This document shows, piece by piece, positions 6,871-13,167 of a stretch of 19,696 bases of DNA. Every line of letters begins with the position of its first letter. The first letter of the stretch is position 1. A program made the position numbers and the translations under genes. A model generated the notes under the pieces. The model worked only from the letters and a program-made list of their open reading frames with translations. It was not told where the DNA came from and did no database searches. This stretch comes from CALWOS01 sp963595735 (GTDB taxonomy: Bacteria; Bacillota; Clostridia; Oscillospirales; Oscillospiraceae): assembly GCA_963595735.1 (NCBI GenBank), contig CAVBJJ010000036.1:1-19696 (forward strand), read 5' to 3'.

Positions 6871-7941
6871 TTACGATGCGGCAGATGGGATCTCGTCCTG
6901 CGTCCCCTCTCCTTGCGCAGCCTGGGCTTCTTCAATCATTTTGTAGATTTCCGGAGAGGAGATACCTTGAAGCAGTTTGACATTTTCCTCCAGCGTACCA
7001 CCGAACTGCTCCGTATAGGCTCGAATGGCCTCCAAGCGTTTCGCGGGAAGCTGGTATTTCGGCGCTGGCTCTGGGGAGGTCTGAGCGGGAATTTCCGCTT
7101 CCGCATTATCTTTGGCATTGTTTGGCATTTCCTCCGGCTCTGTGTGCGCGGCAGACGACGGTGTTTCCGCAGGCTTAGCGGAAGTACCGCCGCTTGCTCC
7201 ACTGCTGGCATTGGGAGCGGTATCTCGCGGTACATCCGGACTCGATTTCTGACTGCGGCGAGCCTCCCGAATCATCGCAAAAATCTCATCGTTGGTATAG
7301 CTCCGCAGCAGAGCCAGGTTCTCGTCAATCGTACCGCCGAATTGCGCGGTATAAGCCCGCATGGCCCGGAGTCGTCCGGCGGAGATATGGTGCTCCAGGG
7401 CGCTGTCGTTTTCTTCCTCATCTATCTGGAACACGGAGACCTCCAGGTGCTCCTTCCCGATGGCGGCAGAAGCGGTTTCTACCTTCGTTTCCAGCTTGGC
7501 GCTGTCTGTCCGCACGCTGACCTCAATATCCGTATTATTTTCATTCAGGTAATTCTGCTCCTGACAGGCAGAGACGATGGTGTTCATACATTCTTCTGCG
7601 CTGCCCTTGCGGATGGTGAGATGGGAGAGCAGCACCTCGGCGTCCTCGTTCAGCGGCACCACATCAATGACCCGCTCAAAGCAGTTCAAATCCAGCCTGA
7701 CACTGGGATTGATGTCCATGTAGACATAGCTGGCAGGCGTATAGTAGAGGTGATAACCAACGGCTGCCGTACAGATCACCGCCAGACACGCCGCCGCGGA
7801 GAGAAGCTTTCCCACAGAGTGGTTCAACGCGGAAACTTCCTGCCCCACCGTATAGTTCCGGTTGCGGATCTCCGCAAAGGTGCCATCTTTTTTCAAAATG
7901 ACACAGCGGCCGCCCTTGATTTCCATGACGATCCCTCGCAT
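6871..7941 (-). CDS. rsgI: RsgI-type transmembrane anti-sigma-I factor with a duplicated outer module
   Basis: RsgI proteins hold SigI inactive at the membrane and release it after signal-dependent cleavage. This 356-residue copy has the expected order: an N-terminal cytoplasmic RsgI_N domain (about 1-40, GIVMEIKGGRCVILKKDG), one membrane segment (about 47-67), and an outer middle domain beginning YVYMDINPSVRLDLN (73-87). The Asn78-Pro79 bond matches the autoproteolysis site described for RsgI proteins. Beyond about residue 185 it is unusual. A module with core RAYTAQFGGTIDENLALL (195-212, within 190-228) recurs as RAYTEQFGGTLEENVKLL (307-324, within 302-340). The two are separated by about 70 residues rich in Ser, Ala, Pro, Thr and Glu that look disordered. 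No known carbohydrate-binding domain is seen. The start lies one base after the sigI stop, with AAGGAGG nine bases before the ATG, so the two are translationally coupled. Confidence 0.88.
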   Translation of the reverse strand: MRGIVMEIKGGRCVILKKDGTFAEIRNRNYTVGQEVSALNHSVGKLLSAAACLAVICTAAVGYHLYYTPASYVYMDINPSVRLDLNCFERVIDVVPLNEDAEVLLSHLTIRKGSAEECMNTIVSACQEQNYLNENNTDIEVSVRTDSAKLETKVETASAAIGKEHLEVSVFQIDEEENDSALEHHISAGRLRAMRAYTAQFGGTIDENLALLRSYTNDEIFAMIREARRSQKSSPDVPRDTAPNASSGASGGTSAKPAETPSSAAHTEPEEMPNNAKDNAEAEIPAQTSPEPAPKYQLPAKRLEAIRAYTEQFGGTLEENVKLLQGISSPEIYKMIEEAQAAQGEGTQDEIPSAAS

Positions 7942-7942
7942 C

Positions 7943-8632
7943 TTAAAGCCCCTCCTTCCCGATCTGAAAATATTCCCGCATGATTTGATAGTCTCCCGCC
8001 CAGATCAGCATCCCGGCAATGATATAGGTTCGGTTGCGTTCCAGAATCTTTTTGCCAGTCCCCAGCTCCGCTATGATCTGGCTGGCTGGGAGGCATTTTG
8101 TTTTCTTAACTGCCGCCACCCGCTCCGACTGCCGGATCAACCAGCGGATAACATCCAGACAGGCTCGTTTTGTCCGACCAAGCTTTGGGGATGCTTTCGG
8201 CAAGTCAAAAAAAGAAATATTGAATGCATCCAGTTCCTGTCGAAGCGCACCGATCTCCAACGCGGCGTCTGACACCATAGGGACTGGATCTTCAATTTCA
8301 ACGGGAACTTCACTGCCGTGGTCATCCTGCGCACGCAGGGAACTGAAGGGTACGCACTTGGCGTTTCGACTTTCCTTACGCAGAAGATCCGTGACCCGGT
8401 TTTGAATGGCTGCGGCGGCAAGAGCCGGAAAAGAGCCTTTTTCCGGGCGATAGGCGGTGATGGCGTCATTAAAGGCAATCAGCGCTTCGGAATAGGCGTC
8501 GTCATGGCAATCCACAAACCGCCCCGCCGCCTTGGAGGCGCAACGGCGGATAAACAGGTCATTTTCCGTCAAAAGGCTTTCCCTTGTCTGCGGGTCCCGC
8601 TGCGCCAGCAGAAGCTGTTCCGTTTCATTCAT
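7943..8632 (-). CDS. sigI: RNA polymerase sigma factor SigI
   Basis: This 229-residue protein has the SigI layout. An N-terminal region-2-like domain contains ENDLFIRRCASKAAGRFVD, DAYSEALIAFNDAITAYRPE and IQNRVTDLLRKESRN. A C-terminal DNA-binding domain ends in KKILERNRTYIIAGMLIWAG followed by DYQIMREYF, the usual SigI ending. SigI factors recognise C-rich -35 and CGWA -10 elements and in other Bacillota control heat-shock, cell-wall or polysaccharide-degradation genes. The ATG at 8632 follows GGAGGG by eight bases. rsgI follows with a one-base gap. Two divergently transcribed surface-protein genes carry matching sigma-I-like promoters, giving a direct candidate regulon. Confidence 0.92.
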   Translation of the reverse strand: MNETEQLLLAQRDPQTRESLLTENDLFIRRCASKAAGRFVDCHDDAYSEALIAFNDAITAYRPEKGSFPALAAAAIQNRVTDLLRKESRNAKCVPFSSLRAQDDHGSEVPVEIEDPVPMVSDAALEIGALRQELDAFNISFFDLPKASPKLGRTKRACLDVIRWLIRQSERVAAVKKTKCLPASQIIAELGTGKKILERNRTYIIAGMLIWAGDYQIMREYFQIGKEGL

Positions 8633-8676
8633 ACCGCCATCCCTCCAACCCCACGGCTTTACGCGATTGTAGAAAT

Positions 8677-8705
8677 AAAATAGCGGAAAACGACAGCCCT
8701 GTCAA
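8677..8705 (-). promoter_or_regulatory. Sigma-A promoter of sigI-rsgI with a palindrome over the -35
   Basis: On the minus strand TTGACA (8700-8705) is followed after exactly 17 bases by TATTTT (8677-8682). The palindrome GACAGCCCTGTC (8692-8703) overlaps the -35 and could be an operator. I found no CCCCCAAG-type sigma-I element upstream of sigI, so expression appears to be by the housekeeping factor. Confidence 0.65.
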
Positions 8706-8806
8706 GCGCTCGACCCATGAGATGCCTCCATATCGAATTCTGAGATCGTTGTTTTTCATATGTAGGGAGTCGGAACCTTTTGAGGGAGAGAAAAATGTTT
8801 ACTCCG

Positions 8807-8836
8807 CCCCCAAGAAAAGCACACTCGGTTCGTATA
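8807..8836 (+). promoter_or_regulatory. Candidate sigma-I promoter of the SLH-hydrolase gene
   Basis: CCCCCAAG (8807-8814), followed by an A-tract (GAAAAG), is separated by 16 bases from CGTATA (8831-8836), 45 bases before the ATG. Sigma-I promoters are described with a C-rich -35, an A-tract after it and a CGWA -10. The same arrangement with identical spacing occurs before the next gene. The factor assignment is inferred. Confidence 0.7.
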
Positions 8837-8875
8837 CATGGTTGAAACAAGGCCAGGGAAAGGACTGAGGTTGCA

Positions 8876-10126
8876 ATGAAAGCAAAGCTTTTTCATGTGC
8901 TGCTGGCGGGCGTACTGCTCATTTCCGCACTGTGCGTTCCCGCGTCTGCCGCAGCCGTGCCATTTTCGGATGTGGCTGATGCAGCATGGTATTACGAAGC
9001 CGTAGTGCGCGTCTATGAGGAAGACTGGATGAACGGCACCAGCGCCAGCACCTTCACGCCCAACAGTCCCCTGACCCGAGCCATGCTGGCGGTGATCCTT
9101 TGGCGAATCGAAGGCTACCCGTCAGTCGGACAATCCGCTGTATTCACGGACACTACACCAGACGACTGGTTCTCCGAAGGGCTTTCCTGGTGCGTAGCGA
9201 CCGGACTTTTTGCGGGCTATCCGGACGGTTATTTTGCACCCAATGACGCCATAACGCGCGAACAGCTCGCGGTGGTATTCTATCGTCATGCGAATGCCGC
9301 ACCTGCCGGTGATACAACGCAGGTCAGCGTAAAAAATGGCTGCGCCTGGGCATCCGATGCCTGCAAATGGGCCAATACCGCGGGCTTGTTTCCGGACGCG
9401 CTGGGAACCCTTGACCTCTGCGCGCCTGCCAGCCGCGCAGAGGTCGCCTATCTGCTGGAGCAGTATTTTCCGTCCGCACAGGCTGCTTCCACCTTGACGG
9501 AAAACAGCTTCGGCTCCATGGGGTATCTGCTATATACTCCATCCAGCCCGCAGGCCGATATGCCGCTGATCGTCTATCTGCACGGCGGTCACGGCAAGGG
9601 CAGCAATCTATCCATCCTCACCGACACAGATGGCTTTCCGCAGTATCTGGCAGATGGCCTGTTGGGGGAAGTCCCGGCGTATGTACTGATTCCCCAGCTT
9701 TCCGCGGGTCAACGAGGATGGAAGCCTGCCGCGGAGACTGTCACGCAGCTGATTGACAAGGTCTGCGAAGAAAATCACATTGACCGCAGCCGCATCTGCC
9801 TCACCGGGCACAGCATGGGCGGTACCGGCACATGGGATCTGGCGCTGGCCTATCCGGATGTATTTTCCCGTATCGCCCCTATGAGCGGCAGCGTGGATAC
9901 CACGCCGGAAACACTTGCGCTCCTCAAGAACACGCCGGTCTGGGCTTTTGTCAGCGAGAATGATGTGGTGGTCAAGCCGGATTCTTCGGAACGATCGATC
10001 GCCGCACTGGCGCAGCAAAACACGGACGCGCAAATCACTGCTTTCCCGGAGACCGATCATGTTGGCGTACCGCAGAAGGCGTGGTTGGAGCATGGTGCGG
10101 AACTGCTGAATTGGCTGCTTGCCTGA
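8876..10126 (+). CDS. Secreted SLH-domain alpha/beta-hydrolase (esterase-like)
   Basis: A 416-residue exported enzyme. Residues 1-25 are a signal peptide ending near ASA. Three SLH modules follow: FSDV..AWYYEAV (30-80), FTDT..DWFSEGL with GLFAGYPDGYFAPNDAITRE (90-139), and a degenerate third (about 150-198); SLH modules bind secondary cell-wall polymer. From about 205 comes an alpha/beta-hydrolase domain: oxyanion-loop HGG (236-238), nucleophile elbow GHSMGG with Ser313, and likely Asp363 (SENDVV) and His395 (ETDHVG). The shape is like prolyl-oligopeptidase, PHB-depolymerase or CE1-type esterases; the substrate is unknown, and an acyl group on plant or cell-wall polysaccharide is a guess. The start follows GAGG by five bases. 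The gene is divergent from sigI and preceded by a sigma-I-like promoter. Confidence 0.88.
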   Translation: MKAKLFHVLLAGVLLISALCVPASAAAVPFSDVADAAWYYEAVVRVYEEDWMNGTSASTFTPNSPLTRAMLAVILWRIEGYPSVGQSAVFTDTTPDDWFSEGLSWCVATGLFAGYPDGYFAPNDAITREQLAVVFYRHANAAPAGDTTQVSVKNGCAWASDACKWANTAGLFPDALGTLDLCAPASRAEVAYLLEQYFPSAQAASTLTENSFGSMGYLLYTPSSPQADMPLIVYLHGGHGKGSNLSILTDTDGFPQYLADGLLGEVPAYVLIPQLSAGQRGWKPAAETVTQLIDKVCEENHIDRSRICLTGHSMGGTGTWDLALAYPDVFSRIAPMSGSVDTTPETLALLKNTPVWAFVSENDVVVKPDSSERSIAALAQQNTDAQITAFPETDHVGVPQKAWLEHGAELLNWLLA

Positions 10127-10141
10127 TTTTTTTCGACAGCA

Positions 10142-10171
10142 CCCCCAAGATTTCCGGATCCCATGCGTATA
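10142..10171 (+). promoter_or_regulatory. Candidate sigma-I promoter of the FGE-fold/FN3 gene
   Basis: CCCCCAAG (10142-10149) is followed after 16 bases by CGTATA (10166-10171), 47 bases before the ATG at 10213. Sequence and spacing are identical to the element before the SLH-hydrolase gene, while the 15 bases inside the spacer differ, which argues for conservation of the two boxes and not a recent duplication. It lies in the 86-base gap after the hydrolase stop, so this gene can be transcribed on its own. Confidence 0.7.
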
Positions 10172-10212
10172 TAGAAACAGAGCAACCCAAATATACGATT
10201 GGAGGAAAAAAT

Positions 10213-11820
10213 ATGCAATTTTCAAAACGAATCACTGCTCTATTGTCCGCCGCACTCCTCGCGCTGACGGTCTTCCCCGCATCTGCCGTCGCGGCATCCT
10301 CATCCACAGCGGACACCGATGGTATGAATATGTTCGATAAGAGCGATTTTATCGAAAAAGAACAACCGGAGTTGACCGAGGAAACCAAACAACTCATTTC
10401 CCTTTATAAACGCAACCCGACCGAGGAAAACTATCTGAATCTGCGCGCCGAGGTCATCAAAAACTATGATGCCGTCCTTGTCCGCAAGGAGGCAAAGCTG
10501 GCGGAGCTGAAGGAAGAGACCGCGGGCAAGCCCGGCGGCGAAGCCAAGGTGGCCGAGATGGAGGAAATCGTGCAGGAAATGTACGAGACCTACTGGAACC
10601 GCATCAACAGCAGCATGCTCCGCTTCACCGATTCCCGGCTCCTGAACTGGAAAGTAGCCAATGCCTACCAGTACGACTATATCCCCGTCATGGGTGCGGG
10701 TACCACGGTCTATGTGGGACGCACCTCTGTCACCAATGCGCAGTACGCCGCGTTTATTTCTGCCACCGGCTATCCTGCCCCCTCCAACTGGACGGATGGC
10801 GCTTATCCCGCCGGAGAGGACGATTTCCCCGTGAATGATGTGTCCGCCGAGGATGCGGAAGCCTACTGCGACTGGCTGACGGCGTGTGATGGAGTAAATA
10901 CCTACCGCCTGCCCAACGAAAGCGAGTGGGAGTTGGCTGCCGGTCATATGCCCAAGGACGCTGATTTCAACTGCGGCGTGAACGATGGCCGCACCTCTGT
11001 TGAGGCGTATGCCAAAGTGACCCGCGGCGCTCACGGCGCAGTGGACTTTTGGGGCAATGTGTGGGAGTGGACGACCACCGTTCGCGAGGACGGTTCTCTG
11101 GGCGTCAAGGGCGGCGCTTGGGATTCCGCCCGCACCGACTGCCGCACGGAATATCGCAAGGAGGGCCGGGACGCCTCTCAGGGCTATGAGGATGTGGGCT
11201 TCCGTGTCATCCAGATTCTGAACGGCCAGGAGCCGGAGCAGAAGGTGGAGCTGGCAACACTGGCGTCTCCCGCCATGGTTTCCGCTGTCTCTTCCACGCC
11301 GGACAGCATTACTCTAAGCTGGCAGGCTGTGGAGGGGGCAACGGCGTATCAGCTTTTCACCTATGACGCCGATGCCGACCATATTGAAATGCTGGGGACT
11401 ACTACCGATACCACCGTTGTGATGGATAGTCTGGAACCCGGCAGCACGCACCGCTACATCGTGCAGCCCATCTCCTATGTAGAGATCGCCGACAATGTGT
11501 CCGGTGAAAACAGCGTGGGCGCGACCTGCGGGGACGCTCCCGCTGCGGCTGCTACGCCCTCTGTTTCTTATGATGTGGAAAACGGCAGCCTGACCCTTTC
11601 ATGGCAGGAGATGGAAGGCGCGGAAACCTACTATATCTACCGCTACCATCCCGATGCCAATATGCTCTCCACCCCCAAAACCGTCAGCGGCAAGACCTCC
11701 TGCACCTACCGTCAGGGCGCTGCCAGTTCCGAGGTCAGCTACCTCGTTACCACGGAACAGATGTCCAGCCGGAAGCATTACAACGGGGCAGGCGCGATTT
11801 CCGTTGTATTTCCCGGTTGA
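10213..11820 (+). CDS. Secreted FGE/SUMF1-fold protein with two fibronectin-III domains
   Basis: A 535-residue exported protein. The signal peptide is residues 1-27 (ending AVA). Residues about 53-135 are charged and helical, possibly coiled coil. An FGE-sulfatase (SUMF1/EgtB/PvdO) domain spans about 155-335, with VTNAQYAAFI, YRLPNESEWELAAG, DFWGNVWEWT, KGGAW and VGFRVI in order. Two fibronectin-III-like domains follow (about 350-437 and 447-533), each with a DSITLSWQ or GSLTLSWQ strand. True formylglycine-generating enzymes use a Cys pair after GGS; aligned on GGAW, the first is Ser306 here and only the second (Cys310) remains. Sulfatase activation is therefore unlikely, and a binding role of this lectin-like fold is more plausible. 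The start at 10213 follows GGAGG by seven bases. No sulfatase is nearby; it shares a sigma-I-like promoter with the upstream SLH-hydrolase. Confidence 0.85.
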   Translation: MQFSKRITALLSAALLALTVFPASAVAASSSTADTDGMNMFDKSDFIEKEQPELTEETKQLISLYKRNPTEENYLNLRAEVIKNYDAVLVRKEAKLAELKEETAGKPGGEAKVAEMEEIVQEMYETYWNRINSSMLRFTDSRLLNWKVANAYQYDYIPVMGAGTTVYVGRTSVTNAQYAAFISATGYPAPSNWTDGAYPAGEDDFPVNDVSAEDAEAYCDWLTACDGVNTYRLPNESEWELAAGHMPKDADFNCGVNDGRTSVEAYAKVTRGAHGAVDFWGNVWEWTTTVREDGSLGVKGGAWDSARTDCRTEYRKEGRDASQGYEDVGFRVIQILNGQEPEQKVELATLASPAMVSAVSSTPDSITLSWQAVEGATAYQLFTYDADADHIEMLGTTTDTTVVMDSLEPGSTHRYIVQPISYVEIADNVSGENSVGATCGDAPAAAATPSVSYDVENGSLTLSWQEMEGAETYYIYRYHPDANMLSTPKTVSGKTSCTYRQGAASSEVSYLVTTEQMSSRKHYNGAGAISVVFPG

Positions 11821-11885
11821 TCATGTTAATTGAGCAGAACTGACTTCTGATCGCATGATATAAGAAGGTTAAAACATAGAAAACA

Positions 11886-11905
11886 GCGCATCGACTTCGA
11901 TGCGC
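11886..11905 (+). other. Perfect hairpin downstream of the FGE-fold gene
   Basis: GCGCATCGA (11886-11894) and TCGATGCGC (11897-11905) form a 9-bp stem over CT. No T-tract follows on either strand, so it may protect a 3' end more than terminate. Confidence 0.4.
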
Positions 11906-12013
11906 CACAGCCTCAAACTCCCCCGCTGCTGCGAAGGCTTCTGCTGGCTGCCTGTCGCTCGACAGCCTCATACTATACAGATGTTTCTTTACCTTTTCTC
12001 AATTTCTCAATAG

Positions 12014-12057
12014 GAAATCCCCCCGAATACGGAAAAACACCGTATCCAGGGGGATTT
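12014..12057 (+). terminator. Candidate terminator with a two-part stem
   Basis: AAATCCCCC pairs with GGGGGATTT and, inside, ATACGG (12027-12032) pairs with CCGTAT (12040-12045), with a small internal mismatch loop. TTTCTGCTT follows on the plus strand, a weak U-tract. It may end the FGE-fold transcript about 200 bases after its stop. Confidence 0.45.
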
Positions 12058-12151
12058 CTGCTTGTCAAAGTAAAATCCCGCATACTTGCATATGTGAGAT
12101 TTTGTCGAGCGTTTACAGAAAAAATGCATCCATTCCGCACCCCCGTCTCCT

Positions 12152-12184
12152 CACCCCGCAAACGCTGCGCTGGTTTGCGGGGTG
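12152..12184. other. Perfect 12-bp hairpin of unknown role
   Basis: CACCCCGCAAAC (12152-12163) pairs with GTTTGCGGGGTG (12173-12184) over a 9-base loop; flanking CTCCT and AGGAG can extend the pairing. Neither strand has a T-tract after it. Confidence 0.45.
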
Positions 12185-12225
12185 AAAAGGAGGAGCAAGG
12201 GAGCGGGCGGATGACGTTCTTTTAT

Positions 12226-12264
12226 AAAAAAGAATGTCGGAGCAAAGCGGACTTTGCTCCGACA
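12226..12264 (-). terminator. Rho-independent terminator of tRNA-Leu
   Basis: A perfect 13-bp stem (12235-12247 with 12252-12264) over a 4-base loop is followed on the minus strand by TTCTTTTTT. The stem begins at the base directly after the encoded CCA of the tRNA, leaving no spacer. Confidence 0.92.
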
Positions 12265-12351
12265 TGGTGCCGGTGACCGGACTCGAACCGGTACGCTGTC
12301 GCCAGCGGCGGATTTTGAGTCCGCTACGTCTACCAATTCCATCACACCGGC
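12265..12351 (-). tRNA. tRNA-Leu (anticodon CAA)
   Basis: The minus strand folds as a class II tRNA. The acceptor GCCGGTG pairs with CACCGGC, the anticodon arm is GCGGA-CTCAAAA-TCCGC giving anticodon CAA (reads UUG), the long variable arm is CGCTG-GCGA-CAGCG, and the T arm is ACCGG-TTCGAGT-CCGGT. Discriminator A and CCA are encoded (12268-12265). The long variable arm and A73 agree with leucine. Confidence 0.96.
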
Positions 12352-12364
12352 AGGTGTTACTTGT

Positions 12365-12967
12365 TTAGTATAATACATCCCCATGGGAATTGCAAGCACA
12401 AAGTTTCCCACCCGGGATCCAGATCGGCGCCGGGGCGGTGCGCTTTCCCTCCCAGGCCAGCGCCATGGTCACATCCGGCGCGATTTCGTACAGACAAAAC
12501 GCCGCTGCCGGATACAGCAGCGAGATTGGATGTCCCGCCGCGTCCCGCTTGAAGTGAGAACGCCGCAGATCCTTCCCCTTTCCGGACAGCTTGAACAGGC
12601 TTTCCCGCAGGGTCCAGACCTGAAAAAAACGGAACTGCTCCCGCTCCTCGCTGTCCAGCGTTCCCAGCAGCCGATGGGACACGGCTCTGTGCTGCTGGAT
12701 ATCCAGTCCCACCGGCTGCTCCGCCAGTGCGCATGCCACAAAGTCCCCACTGTGGCTGATAGAAAACTGCAAGTCCGGATGCTGGGGAAAAATCGGCTTG
12801 CCCCAGTCGTTTTCCGCGATCTCCGGCAGCTTGGCCAGCCCACAGGCGTTATATACCGCCAGCTGCAGCAGGCTCATGCCAAAGGCCGAGCCCTTCTGCC
12901 CGCTCCGCGGCGGATGGATCGCCCGACTTTCTTCCAGTCCCTTGACATCCGCAAGATACAGCTCCAT
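12365..12967 (-). CDS. 4'-phosphopantetheinyl transferase, Sfp superfamily
   Basis: This 200-residue cytoplasmic enzyme would move the phosphopantetheine arm of coenzyme A to a serine of acyl or peptidyl carrier proteins. The family motifs are in order: NDWGKPIF (53-60), FSISHSGDFVACAL (68-81), VGLDIQ (86-91) and WTLRESLFKLSGKG (118-131). Mg2+ ligands would be Asp89 and Glu122; the second acidic residue of the usual GxDIE motif is Gln91 here, and the usual W-x-x-KEA motif reads RES. The start at 12967 follows GGGGGAG by four bases; a longer upstream frame lacks a ribosome site and crosses the promoter. No polyketide or peptide synthetase is in the window, so its carrier protein may be the fatty-acid ACP or lie elsewhere. 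A perfect consensus promoter precedes it, and tRNA-Leu follows 13 bases after its stop. Confidence 0.88.
   Translation of the reverse strand: MELYLADVKGLEESRAIHPPRSGQKGSAFGMSLLQLAVYNACGLAKLPEIAENDWGKPIFPQHPDLQFSISHSGDFVACALAEQPVGLDIQQHRAVSHRLLGTLDSEEREQFRFFQVWTLRESLFKLSGKGKDLRRSHFKRDAAGHPISLLYPAAAFCLYEIAPDVTMALAWEGKRTAPAPIWIPGGKLCACNSHGDVLY
12367..12395 (-). promoter_or_regulatory. tRNA-Leu promoter overlapping the end of the transferase gene
   Basis: On the minus strand TTGCAA (12390-12395) is followed after 17 bases by TATACT (12367-12372), five of six -10 matches. The -10 lies within the last codons of the phosphopantetheinyl transferase gene. The tRNA can thus be made from this promoter or by read-through from the gene above. 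Confidence 0.55.
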
Positions 12968-13019
12968 GCTTCTCCCCCATTTCCTGCTTTTTGCCCCACA
13001 ATTGCGGGATATATACATT

Positions 13020-13048
13020 ATTATAGTGTGCTTTCCGCGTTTTGTCAA
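13020..13048 (-). promoter_or_regulatory. Perfect consensus promoter before the phosphopantetheinyl transferase
   Basis: On the minus strand TTGACA (13043-13048), a 17-base spacer and TATAAT (13020-13025) form an exact sigma-A consensus. The leader would be about 45 bases. This is the strongest promoter match in the window and could also supply the tRNA-Leu downstream. Confidence 0.88.
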
Positions 13049-13121
13049 AATGCCCGGCCGGCCTCCGTCCGGGTTTTTGCATGTTCCGGCGAAAAAATCT
13101 CTACCATTTCAGGCGCTTCTA

Positions 13122-13130
13122 TGATATAAT
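13122..13130 (+). promoter_or_regulatory. Extended -10 promoter of the lipoprotein/two-component operon
   Basis: TGATATAAT (13122-13130) combines a perfect -10 with the TGn extension. The -35 position (about 13102-13107) shows no match. It lies 38 bases before the GTG start and points away from the transferase promoter about 75 bases to the left. Confidence 0.65.
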
Positions 13131-13167
13131 ATCTTGAATATTTGTTTTTTCAAGGAGGTGCCGCACC

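Larger units (their letters stand above)
11821..12264. other. Gene-free hairpin-rich stretch
   Basis: These 444 bases hold no convincing gene: no open frame with a ribosome site resembles a known protein. They contain several inverted repeats: 11886-11905, a short CTGTCG/CGACAG at 11952-11965, 12014-12057, 12152-12184 and the tRNA terminator at 12235-12264. Transcription of the FGE-fold gene (from the left) and of the tRNA (from the right) converges here, so multiple terminators are a reasonable explanation. Confidence 0.6.

Noticed and set aside
12265..12351. Integration site at the tRNA-Leu 3' end
   Set aside because: No integrase, no duplicated tRNA tail and no foreign cargo are visible on either side.
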